Shown here: positions 19,394-26,286 of the stretch, piece after piece
Numbering within the stretch: position 1 is the first letter of the stretch
Layout of the letters: every line of letters starts with the position of its first letter
Source: a virus
IMG/VR virus record: IMGVR_UViG_3300032087_002492
Location: 1 to 33,536 of that record
Length of the DNA stretch: 33,536 nucleotides
Reading direction: 5' to 3' (one strand)
Notes under the pieces: generated by a model
The model's database searches: none
What the model was told of the DNA's origin: nothing
Seen by the model: only the letters and a program-made list of their open reading frames with translations
Position numbers and translations under genes: made by a program

Positions 19394-20674
19394 ATGAACA
19401 TCGAAATACCCTACACGCCTAGACCAGGCCAAGCGCAGCTCCACGGTGAGCTGCAGGCCAAGCGCTGGGGCGTCGTAGTCTGTCATCGTCGCTGGGGCAA
19501 GACGGTGATGGCCATTAATCACTTGCTCCGGGACGCTGTGCTGAACAGCAGGCCCAACCCGCGCTTTGCTTACATAGCGCCTACCTATCGCCAGGCTAAG
19601 GCTGTGGCGTGGGATTATCTGAAGCAGTTTGCAGGGGCTGTGCCTATGGTGCGGTTCCATGAGACCGAGCTCCGGGCAGATCTGCCTAATGGGGCAAGGA
19701 TACAGCTGCTGGGTGCTGAGAACCCTGACAGCTTGCGTGGCATCTATCTGGACGGTGCCGTGCTGGACGAGATGGCAGACATGCCTGAGAGCCTCTTCCC
19801 AGAGATCATCAGGCCGGCGCTGAGCGACCGCAAGGGCTGGGCGCTGTTCATTGGCACCCCGAGGGGCCACAACGCCTTCTTCGACCTTTACACGGCCGCT
19901 GAGGGCCAAGAGGACTGGCATACGGCCATCTACCGGGCGAGCGAGACAGGCATCCTTGATGACGAGGAGCTGGACGCTGCCAGGGCGATGATGACTGCAG
20001 ATCAGTTTGAGCAGGAGTTTGAGTGTTCCTGGGTGGCAAATGTGCCGGGGGCTGTTTTTGGAAAAGAGCTTCAAGAGATCCAGGAAAAGGGCCGCATCAG
20101 TTCAGTTCCCTATGACCCGACAGTGAGGGTGGATACCTGGTGGGATCTGGGCGTAGGTGATAGCACGGCGATCTGGTTCACGCAGTCTGTGGGCCGGGCG
20201 GTGCATGTCATCGATTTTTACGAGAACAGGGGCGAGGGCTTGCCGCATTACGCGAAGGTTCTTGCTGACAAAGATTATTTTTATGGGACGCATAACGCGC
20301 CGCATGACATTGAGGTTCGCGAGCTCGGCTCGGGGAAAAGCAGACGCGAAACTGCTTGGGATCTAGGAATTAATTTTAGGGTGGTTCCTAAGCTCCCGGT
20401 CGAGGATGGGCTTCATGCTGCACAGATGCTTATACCACGTTGCTGGTTTGATGCAGAGCTCACAAAGGCGGGGCTTGAAGCGCTCAGGCAGTATCACCGG
20501 GCCTACAATGAAAGGCTGCGGACGTTTAGGAACACGCCTGTCCATGACTGGTCGTCACATGCTGCGGATGCTTTCCGGTACCTGGCAGTCGGCCTCAAGG
20601 AAAATACGCAGTTTGACAGGCCGCCACAGGCCATAGCGGACAATGGCTACAACCCGCTGGGAGTAAGTTTGTAA
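19394..20674 (+). CDS. terL: Terminase large subunit (ATPase-nuclease)
   Basis: The 426-residue packaging motor. ATPase domain: Walker A CHRRWGKT (residues 30-37), Walker B YLDGAVLDE (Asp125/Glu126) and coupling motif IGTPRG (153-158). RNase H-like nuclease: Asp251 in WWDLGVGDST, Asp305 in HDIEVRE, and Asp392 in DWSSHAADAFRY, a complete acidic triad. It docks on the portal, translocates DNA and cuts concatemers. ATG 19394 is the only suitable start; no strong ribosome site precedes it. Confidence 0.96.
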   Translation: MNIEIPYTPRPGQAQLHGELQAKRWGVVVCHRRWGKTVMAINHLLRDAVLNSRPNPRFAYIAPTYRQAKAVAWDYLKQFAGAVPMVRFHETELRADLPNGARIQLLGAENPDSLRGIYLDGAVLDEMADMPESLFPEIIRPALSDRKGWALFIGTPRGHNAFFDLYTAAEGQEDWHTAIYRASETGILDDEELDAARAMMTADQFEQEFECSWVANVPGAVFGKELQEIQEKGRISSVPYDPTVRVDTWWDLGVGDSTAIWFTQSVGRAVHVIDFYENRGEGLPHYAKVLADKDYFYGTHNAPHDIEVRELGSGKSRRETAWDLGINFRVVPKLPVEDGLHAAQMLIPRCWFDAELTKAGLEALRQYHRAYNERLRTFRNTPVHDWSSHAADAFRYLAVGLKENTQFDRPPQAIADNGYNPLGVSL

Positions 20675-20952
20675 TGGGATTTTTGAAACCAAAGGTAAGC
20701 GTTCCCCCGCCGCCGCCACCTCCACCGCCGCCTGTTGCGGTTCCTGAACCGGTCACCCCAGATCCGGTGGTCAAGCCCAACACGGTAGTCGATGCGGTAA
20801 AGGACGAGATGACCGGCGAGAAGGCGAGCAAGAAAGCTAATATGAAAACCAACGTGAAAACGTCGGCACAGGGCGTAATGACAGACGCGCCTATCGAGTA
20901 CGCCTCACTGCTTGGGCAGTCTGGCAAAACCAAAAAACCAGGAGACGTATGA
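20674..20952 (+). CDS. Small head-region protein with polyproline run
   Basis: A 92-residue protein, stop-start coupled to terL (TAATG). After MGFLKPKVSV there are ten consecutive prolines, then a flexible Lys-rich stretch and a C-terminal motif QGVMTDAPIEYASLLGQ. The same end motif appears in the next protein (KGVIGDAPTEKSTLLGG). Ten prolines should need EF-P for translation. It is probably a disordered head-assembly or connector accessory protein; no family recognised. Confidence 0.7.
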   Translation: MGFLKPKVSVPPPPPPPPPPVAVPEPVTPDPVVKPNTVVDAVKDEMTGEKASKKANMKTNVKTSAQGVMTDAPIEYASLLGQSGKTKKPGDV

Positions 20953-21368
20953 TGGGCGGTGTAGTCAGGACGGTTCGGAAAACCTTGCGAAAAGGGGTGA
21001 GCGAGATAGCAAAAGCCGCAGGCGTGGCTCCAACTAATTCTCAAATCGCGGCGCAACAAGAAGCAGCGCGCCGCGCACAAGAACAGGCGGCAGCTCAGGC
21101 GAAAGCCCAGGCAGAAGCTGAAGCAGCTGCCAAAGCGGCCGCAGCTGAGAAGCAGCGCAAGGCTGAAGAGGCCTTGAAGGCGCAACAGGCCGTCCAGGTG
21201 GTCGATGCACCAGGTGATCCCAACAACCCTGATGACGTCATTTATTCGGGTGAACAAGGCGCGGACAAGCCCAAAAAGAAACGCAAGAAGAGCGGCACGA
21301 TTATGACCGGCTCTAAGGGCGTGATCGGCGATGCGCCCACAGAAAAATCCACGCTGCTAGGTGGCTAA
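20949..21368 (+). CDS. Alanine-rich coiled-coil head-region protein
   Basis: A 139-residue protein beginning MMGGVVRTVRKTLRKGVSE with an amphipathic basic helix. A long Ala/Gln/Glu/Lys coiled coil follows (residues ~30-82, for example EAARRAQEQAAAQAKAQAEA), then a linker and Lys-rich KPKKKRKKSG, ending in the shared KGVIGDAPTEKSTLLGG motif. Position between terminase and portal recalls T7 gp7-like proteins, but similarity is not evident. The repeated C-terminal motif in two neighbours suggests a common binding partner. Confidence 0.72.
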   Translation: MMGGVVRTVRKTLRKGVSEIAKAAGVAPTNSQIAAQQEAARRAQEQAAAQAKAQAEAEAAAKAAAAEKQRKAEEALKAQQAVQVVDAPGDPNNPDDVIYSGEQGADKPKKKRKKSGTIMTGSKGVIGDAPTEKSTLLGG

Positions 21369-22988
21369 ATGGCTGACGAAATCGCACAGATCCTGCTGAA
21401 GCGCTTCCATAGCCTGGAAACGCAGCGGCAGACATGGGAATCGCATTGGCAAGAGGTGGCCGACTATGTCGTGCCAAGGAAAGCTGATGTGACCAAGAAC
21501 CGCTCGCCAGGCGATAAACGCTCCGAGCTGGTCTTTGATGGCACCGCTATCCATGCCGCCGAGCTGCTGAGCGCATCCCTGCACGGTATGCTGACCAATG
21601 GCAGCACCAGCTGGTTCAGCCTTCGTTATTCCGACCCGGATCTGAACGGTGACGATGAAGCGATGGAATGGCTGCAGTCTGTCGAAGACGTCATGTACCA
21701 GGCTTTCAACCGCTCTAACTTTCAAGAGCAGATCCACGAGCTCTACCAAGATCTGGTGACCTTCGGCACCGCCGTGATGTTCGTCGATGCTGACGATGAT
21801 CAACAGGTGCGGTTCAGCACCCGGCACATCAAAGAGTGCTTCCTGTCAGAGGATGACAAGGGGCGGGTCGATACGGTGTTCAGAAAATTCAAAATGCCGG
21901 CACGAGCTGCTGTCGCGCGTTTTGGTGAAGAGAAGATGAACACCAAGATCTTGAAGAAGGCGGCCGAAAACCCCTACGAGCAGATCAACCTGGTTCACGC
22001 TGTGTATGAGCGCCAAGAGCGCGACATCACCAAGGTGACAGCTGACAACAAGCCTTTCGCCTCGGTCTATATTGAGCCGGAAGAAAAGGTTGTCCTGTCC
22101 GAATCAGGGTTCGACGAGTTCCCTTACATGGCGCCGCGCTACACCAAAAGCTCGTTTGAAATCGGCTATGGTCGCTCGCCGGCCATGACAGCGCTTGCCG
22201 ATATCAAGATGCTGAACAAGATGTCCGAGGTGACCATCCGGGCAGCACAGAAACAAGTTGACCCGCCGCTCCTGGTGCCAGACGACGGCTTCATGCTGCC
22301 TGTCCGCACTATCCCAGGCGGTCTTAATTTCTACCGCTCCGGGACACGCGACCGGATTGAGCCGCTCAATATCGGCGCCAACAACCCGCTGGGTCTGAAC
22401 ATGGAAGAACAGCGCCGGCAGGCAATCCGCTCGGCGTTCTATGTTGATCAGCTCATCCTGGGCCAAGGGCCGCAGATGACAGCGACAGAGGTTGTCCAGC
22501 GCACAGAAGAAAAGATGCGCCTGCTTGGGCCTCTCACAGGGCGCCTGAGCCAGGAGCTGCTGCAGCCACTGATCAGCCGGGTCTATAGCATCCTGGCACG
22601 TCAGAAGGCCTACCGGCCGGCACCGGATTTCATGCAAGACCAGAACCTAGAGATCGAATATGTATCGCCGCTCGCCAAGGCACAGCGCCAGGGCGACATC
22701 CAATCCATGACCCGCCTGCTGGAGCTGATGACCCCGCTGTCGCAGCTTGACCCAGGCATCATGGACTATGTGGACAGCGACGGCATCTCCAAGCACCTGA
22801 TCAAGATCCTGGGCGTACCGGCCACAGCTGTACGCGGTGACCGCCAGGTTCAGCAGCTGCGCGCCCAGCGCCAGCAGCAACAGCAGGAGCAAATGGAACA
22901 GATGCAGCTGATGCAAACGGCAGAGGCGGCCGGCAACGCAGCGCCAATGGTACGAGCCCTGGACGCAGCTGAGGCTCCGCAAGAATGA
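21369..22988 (+). CDS. Portal protein (head-to-tail connector, T7 gp8-like)
   Basis: The 539-residue protein matches the head-to-tail connecting protein family, close to T7 gp8 in length (536 aa). Typical features: ILLKRFHSLETQRQTWESHWQEVADYVVPR at the start, FDGTAIHAAELLSASLHGMLTNGSTSWF near residues 55-82, APRYTKSSFEIGYGRSPAMTALADIKMLNKM near 255, and QGPQMTATEVVQRTEEKMRLLGPLTGRL near 370. The C-terminus is Gln-rich (residues ~495-520). It forms the dodecameric DNA gate at one capsid vertex. Confidence 0.96.
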   Translation: MADEIAQILLKRFHSLETQRQTWESHWQEVADYVVPRKADVTKNRSPGDKRSELVFDGTAIHAAELLSASLHGMLTNGSTSWFSLRYSDPDLNGDDEAMEWLQSVEDVMYQAFNRSNFQEQIHELYQDLVTFGTAVMFVDADDDQQVRFSTRHIKECFLSEDDKGRVDTVFRKFKMPARAAVARFGEEKMNTKILKKAAENPYEQINLVHAVYERQERDITKVTADNKPFASVYIEPEEKVVLSESGFDEFPYMAPRYTKSSFEIGYGRSPAMTALADIKMLNKMSEVTIRAAQKQVDPPLLVPDDGFMLPVRTIPGGLNFYRSGTRDRIEPLNIGANNPLGLNMEEQRRQAIRSAFYVDQLILGQGPQMTATEVVQRTEEKMRLLGPLTGRLSQELLQPLISRVYSILARQKAYRPAPDFMQDQNLEIEYVSPLAKAQRQGDIQSMTRLLELMTPLSQLDPGIMDYVDSDGISKHLIKILGVPATAVRGDRQVQQLRAQRQQQQQEQMEQMQLMQTAEAAGNAAPMVRALDAAEAPQE

Positions 22989-23209
22989 CGCCGGAAGAAA
23001 CGATAGAGCTCTACAAAGAGGTGTTCACGACAGTTCAAGGTGAACAGGTTCTAGAGGACATGGGCGTGAGGTTTTGTGAACATTCTTCAACATTCTCATC
23101 CGACCCCTGTGAAACAGCGTACCGCGAAGGTCAGCGGACGGTGTTGCTGTTTATCAGATCAATGATCCGCGACCGCAAACCATTAGAGGACATTGCAGAA
23201 CATGAGTGA
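22985..23209 (+). CDS. Bbp19-like small head protein
   Basis: A 74-residue protein overlapping the portal stop. ELYKEVFTTVQGEQVLEDMGVRF, then DPCETAYREGQRTVLLFIRSMI, fits the Bbp19 family named after phage BPP-1, found between portal and scaffold genes in podoviruses. Its exact job is unknown; a head-completion or assembly accessory role is likely. It overlaps the scaffold gene by eight bases. Confidence 0.85.
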   Translation: MTPEETIELYKEVFTTVQGEQVLEDMGVRFCEHSSTFSSDPCETAYREGQRTVLLFIRSMIRDRKPLEDIAEHE

Positions 23210-24023
23210 AGAACAGGTAACTGAGGTCTCTGCCGACGCAGAGGTAACCCAGTCTGTCGCCGATGATTGGCGCTCAACAATCCCCGAAGAGATCCGGGGG
23301 CATAAATCATTAGAACATATCCAAGACGTGGGAGCCCTGGCTAAATCCTACGTTAACGCTCAGTCGATGATCGGCGCGGACAAAATTGCCATCCCAGGCA
23401 AACATGCCACCGACGAAGACTGGGGCGAGGTCTACCGCCGCCTGGGCCGGCCAGATACCCCAGAGGGTTATGAGCTGGTCAATGAGGTGCCGGAAGGCGT
23501 CGAGGCCAACGACAATATCCTGGACTGGTTCCGGGGCGCTGCTCACGAAGCAGGCCTGACACCAGGCCAAGCCCAAAAGCTGCTTGCCGGCTACAACGAC
23601 ATGCTGGGCGGCATGACCCAGGTCGATGAAGGCCAGGCAGAACAAGCCCGGCTTGACACAGAGGTCGAGCTGAAGCGCGAGTATGGCGCCGCATACGAAG
23701 ACCGTATGACCAACGGCAACGCTGTGCTGCAGGAATTTGGGACAGACGACATCACAGAGATCCCCCTAGCCGATGGCCGGCTGCTGGGCGATCACCCTGA
23801 GATGATCAAGATGATGGTTAACATAGGCGAGTTCATTAACAGCAAGATCGGCGAAGACAGCCTGGAAGGCATCAAGACATCTGGCGCAATGACACCAGCT
23901 GATGCCAAAGACAGGGTCGCCGAGCTGACTGCACAAGGCTCGCCATACTGGGATCAGCGCCACCCCGAGCATGAGTTCTATGTGAACGAAGCTCTGAAAT
24001 ATCGGGGGATGATCGGTGGCTGA
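23202..24023 (+). CDS. Capsid scaffolding protein (T7 gp9-like role)
   Basis: A 273-residue acidic protein directly before the capsid gene. ATG 23202 (MSEEQVTEVS) is preferred over an in-frame TTG. Residues ~20-100 (DWRSTIPEEIRGHKSLEHI, YVNAQSMIGADKIAIPGKHATDEDWGEVYRRLGRPDTPEGYEL) are characteristic of scaffold proteins in marine podophages. The rest is helical with a helical C-terminus that would bind capsid. It guides procapsid assembly and leaves before or during packaging. The stop overlaps the next small gene. Confidence 0.88.
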   Translation: MSEEQVTEVSADAEVTQSVADDWRSTIPEEIRGHKSLEHIQDVGALAKSYVNAQSMIGADKIAIPGKHATDEDWGEVYRRLGRPDTPEGYELVNEVPEGVEANDNILDWFRGAAHEAGLTPGQAQKLLAGYNDMLGGMTQVDEGQAEQARLDTEVELKREYGAAYEDRMTNGNAVLQEFGTDDITEIPLADGRLLGDHPEMIKMMVNIGEFINSKIGEDSLEGIKTSGAMTPADAKDRVAELTAQGSPYWDQRHPEHEFYVNEALKYRGMIGG

Positions 24024-24210
24024 CGCAGAAACAGATCGCGAGTTCCGGCTTGAGGTGCTGCGCCTGACCTTGGAGACAGGGTCGGCCGGCATCATCAGCA
24101 ACCCGCTGGAACACGCTGAAAAAAATTTGCAGTGGTGCCTGCAGCCTCTTGATAAGCCCCAGGCCCGAGAGGCGAAAGCACCCAGCAAAAAACCCGGACA
24201 AGCTGCATAG
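24016..24210 (+). CDS. Small hypothetical protein between scaffold and capsid
   Basis: A 64-residue protein reading from GTG 24016, overlapping the scaffold by eight bases. It is helical (ETDREFRLEVLRLTLETGSAG) with a Lys/Pro/Ala-rich end. Overlap with a strongly expressed gene supports translation. It may be a minor head protein; no family recognised. Confidence 0.65.
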   Translation: MADAETDREFRLEVLRLTLETGSAGIISNPLEHAEKNLQWCLQPLDKPQAREAKAPSKKPGQAA

Positions 24211-24248
24211 CCCCGGTCGGCGCAACCGTAATTGCAAAAACCTTTCGT

Positions 24249-24298
24249 CCGACATGTGTCGGGTAGCGAGCTTTTTCCAAAACTCAGTGAAAGGAGGG
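24249..24298 (+). promoter_or_regulatory. Capsid leader: short hairpin and very strong ribosome site
   Basis: CCGACA-TG-TGTCGG (24249-24262) forms a compact hairpin in the capsid 5' leader, and AAAGGAGGG precedes ATG 24303 at good spacing. The hairpin could be an RNA-processing or stability element; the near-perfect anti-16S match explains high capsid expression. Confidence 0.6.
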
Positions 24299-24302
24299 TG
24301 CA

Positions 24303-25166
24303 ATGAGCACTCAAATCACCACTGCGTTTTCCCAGCAGTTTAGCGCCAACGTACAGCTGCTTTCCCAGCAGATGGGCTCCATCCTTCGTGGAGCAGTCTC
24401 TGAGGAAGCAGTAACTGGTGAGAAGGCTTTCTTCGACCAGGTTGGCTCTGCAGCCGCTGTGAAACGCACCTCTCGTCATGGGGATACCCCGACTGTCGAG
24501 ACACCGCATAGCCGCCGCATGGTGACTATGGATTCGTATGAATGGGCAGATCTGATCGACGATGCTGACAAAGTCCGCATGTTGATCGATCCGACTAGCA
24601 CCTACGCTCGTGCAGCTGCTGCTGCAATGGGTCGTGCTATGGACGATGCCATCATCGAAGCAGCAACAGGCACAGCCAAGACTGGCAAGTCTGGCGGCAC
24701 CAGCACTTCCATGCTGTCCGGCCACCAGATCGCAGCTGGTTCTGCTGACCTGACCCTGGCGAAACTGATTGAGGCCAAGAAGATCCTTGACCTTGCTTCG
24801 GTTGACCCATCCATCCCGCGTCACATTGCCGTCGGGCCTGACCAGATTGAAGCACTGCTGAACAGCACGACTGTCACCAGTAGCGATTTCAATACGGTCA
24901 AAGCTCTGGTTCAAGGTGAGATCAACACGTTCATGGGCTTCCAGTTCCATGTTTCGACACGTCTCGCCAAGTCCGGCAATAACCGCACATGCTTTGCTTG
25001 GGCCGAAGACGGCATCAAGCTGGCTGTCGGTAAAGACGTCATGTCGCGTATCGATGAGCGCGCCGACAAATCTTACTCCACCCAGGTTTACTACTGCGCC
25101 ACCTTCGGTGCGACCCGGATGGAAGAAGAGAAGGTCGTGTCCATCGTCTGCGACGAATCAGCATAA
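24303..25166 (+). CDS. Major capsid protein
   Basis: A 287-residue protein following the scaffold gene, with the strongest ribosome site in the window. MSTQITTAFSQQFSANVQLLSQQ, VKRTSRHGDTPTVETPHSRRMVTMDSYEWADLIDDADKVRM, IDERADKSYSTQVYYCATFGATRMEEEKVVSI are typical of the HK97-fold capsid proteins of podophages infecting marine bacteria (Phage_capsid_2-like). It polymerises around the scaffold to form the icosahedral shell. No protease gene or long N-terminal delta region is evident. Confidence 0.95.
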   Translation: MSTQITTAFSQQFSANVQLLSQQMGSILRGAVSEEAVTGEKAFFDQVGSAAAVKRTSRHGDTPTVETPHSRRMVTMDSYEWADLIDDADKVRMLIDPTSTYARAAAAAMGRAMDDAIIEAATGTAKTGKSGGTSTSMLSGHQIAAGSADLTLAKLIEAKKILDLASVDPSIPRHIAVGPDQIEALLNSTTVTSSDFNTVKALVQGEINTFMGFQFHVSTRLAKSGNNRTCFAWAEDGIKLAVGKDVMSRIDERADKSYSTQVYYCATFGATRMEEEKVVSIVCDESA

Positions 25167-25180
25167 GGAGGGCTTGAGAT

Positions 25181-25645
25181 ATGGCTACTGTATATAGCAC
25201 TCAGCGCACCACGCTGACTCAGGACGACCCTTCCGGCTTCGTGCAGGCAAATGAGCTTGCAGGAAATGTTCGTGTTGCATATGGCACATACGAGGCATCT
25301 TCGCTCGCATCTGGTGATGTGATTGAGATGTTCGCTCTGCCTAACGGCGCGCGCATCCTGCAGGGTCAGCTGGCTCACGATGCACTTGGTTCGTCCACAA
25401 CCTTGTCTGTTGGCTATGCAGCCCACACTGACAGCAGCGGATCGGCTGTCGCCGCATCCGCAGCTGCCTACAAAGCTGCAGCCGCTTCGACGTCAGCTCA
25501 GATCGTGGACATTGTTGCCACGCTCGCACTGCTGAACGGCGAAGAGGTAGACGCCAACGAAGACGGCAAAGTCGTCACAGTGACTATGGGCGGTGCCGCA
25601 GGCACTGGCACTATCGCTGTCACGATGCTGTACGTCGTTGACTAA
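25181..25645 (+). CDS. Head decoration or capsid-associated virion protein
   Basis: A 154-residue Ala/Thr/Val-rich protein just after the capsid gene, with AGGAGG upstream (25165-25171 region). ATVYSTQRTTLTQDDPSG and RVAYGTYEASSLASGDVIEMFALPNGARILQGQL suggest a beta-rich surface protein, and a similar protein follows the capsid gene in other marine podophages. It is probably a decoration protein, though direct evidence is lacking. A strong terminator follows, grouping it with the capsid as a high-expression unit. Confidence 0.8.
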   Translation: MATVYSTQRTTLTQDDPSGFVQANELAGNVRVAYGTYEASSLASGDVIEMFALPNGARILQGQLAHDALGSSTTLSVGYAAHTDSSGSAVAASAAAYKAAAASTSAQIVDIVATLALLNGEEVDANEDGKVVTVTMGGAAGTGTIAVTMLYVVD

Positions 25646-25653
25646 CCATGAGA

Positions 25654-25678
25654 GGGGCAGCTTTGGCTGCCCCTTTTT
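25654..25678 (+). terminator. Strong intrinsic terminator after the capsid unit
   Basis: GGGGCAGC (25654-25661), loop TTTG, GCTGCCCC (25666-25673), TTTTT. An outer ATGAGA/TCTCAT pairing (25648-25653 and 25678-25683) extends the symmetry. Position matches the T7 terminator after gene 10, where partial stopping keeps capsid mRNA high and tail mRNA lower. Confidence 0.93.
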
Positions 25679-25695
25679 CTCATAAGGGGATCTAA

Positions 25696-26286
25696 ATGGC
25701 ATCTGTTGTTGATATCTGTAACAGCGCTCTGAACCAGATCGGCGCATCGAACATCATCAGTCTGACTGAGGATAGTAAGGCCGCGCGTCTGTGCAATCAG
25801 CGTTATACCTTTGTCCGCGATAGTGTCTTCCGCTCGCACCCTTGGAATTGCCTGACAACCAGGGCAACCCTGGCGCCGGACACCGCGACCCCCGCTTTTG
25901 AATTTAGCAAGCAATTCACGCTGCCCACCGACCCATTCTGCCTTCGCGTGTTGCAGCTCAGCAACACAGACATCCTTTACAAGATCGAAGGCCGCAAGCT
26001 GCTATGCGACGAAAGCAGCATTGAAATGATCTATGTCGGCCGGGTAGAGGACGGCAATCAGTATGATATGCTGTTGATCGAAGCGCTGGCCGCAGCGATG
26101 GCAGCTGACCTGGCATATCCGCTGGTCGGCAGCTCGGCCCTGGGCGCCAACATGTATCAGCTCTATCAGAACAAGCTGACCGAGGCGCGCTTTGTTGACG
26201 CGACCGAGGACAACGACATCAATACATCTGTGCTTTCTGACAGCCGGACAGTCGCAGCCGATACCTTTATCAACGCGAGGTTCTAA
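25696..26286 (+). CDS. Tail tubular protein A (T7 gp11-like)
   Basis: A 196-residue protein, the same length as T7 gp11. VVDICNSALNQIGASNIISLTEDSKAARLCNQRYTFVRDSVFRSHPWNC is the family signature (N-terminal helix bundle, then RD--LR-HPW-). It forms the dodecameric gatekeeper ring under the portal. AAGGGGATC lies before the ATG. The stop overlaps the next ATG. Confidence 0.95.
   Translation: MASVVDICNSALNQIGASNIISLTEDSKAARLCNQRYTFVRDSVFRSHPWNCLTTRATLAPDTATPAFEFSKQFTLPTDPFCLRVLQLSNTDILYKIEGRKLLCDESSIEMIYVGRVEDGNQYDMLLIEALAAAMAADLAYPLVGSSALGANMYQLYQNKLTEARFVDATEDNDINTSVLSDSRTVAADTFINARF

Noticed and set aside
23766-24950. 394-residue open frame on the minus strand across scaffold and capsid genes
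   Set aside because: It lies wholly over well-recognised plus-strand genes, is Cys/Ser/Arg-rich without domain pattern, and has no coupled neighbour.
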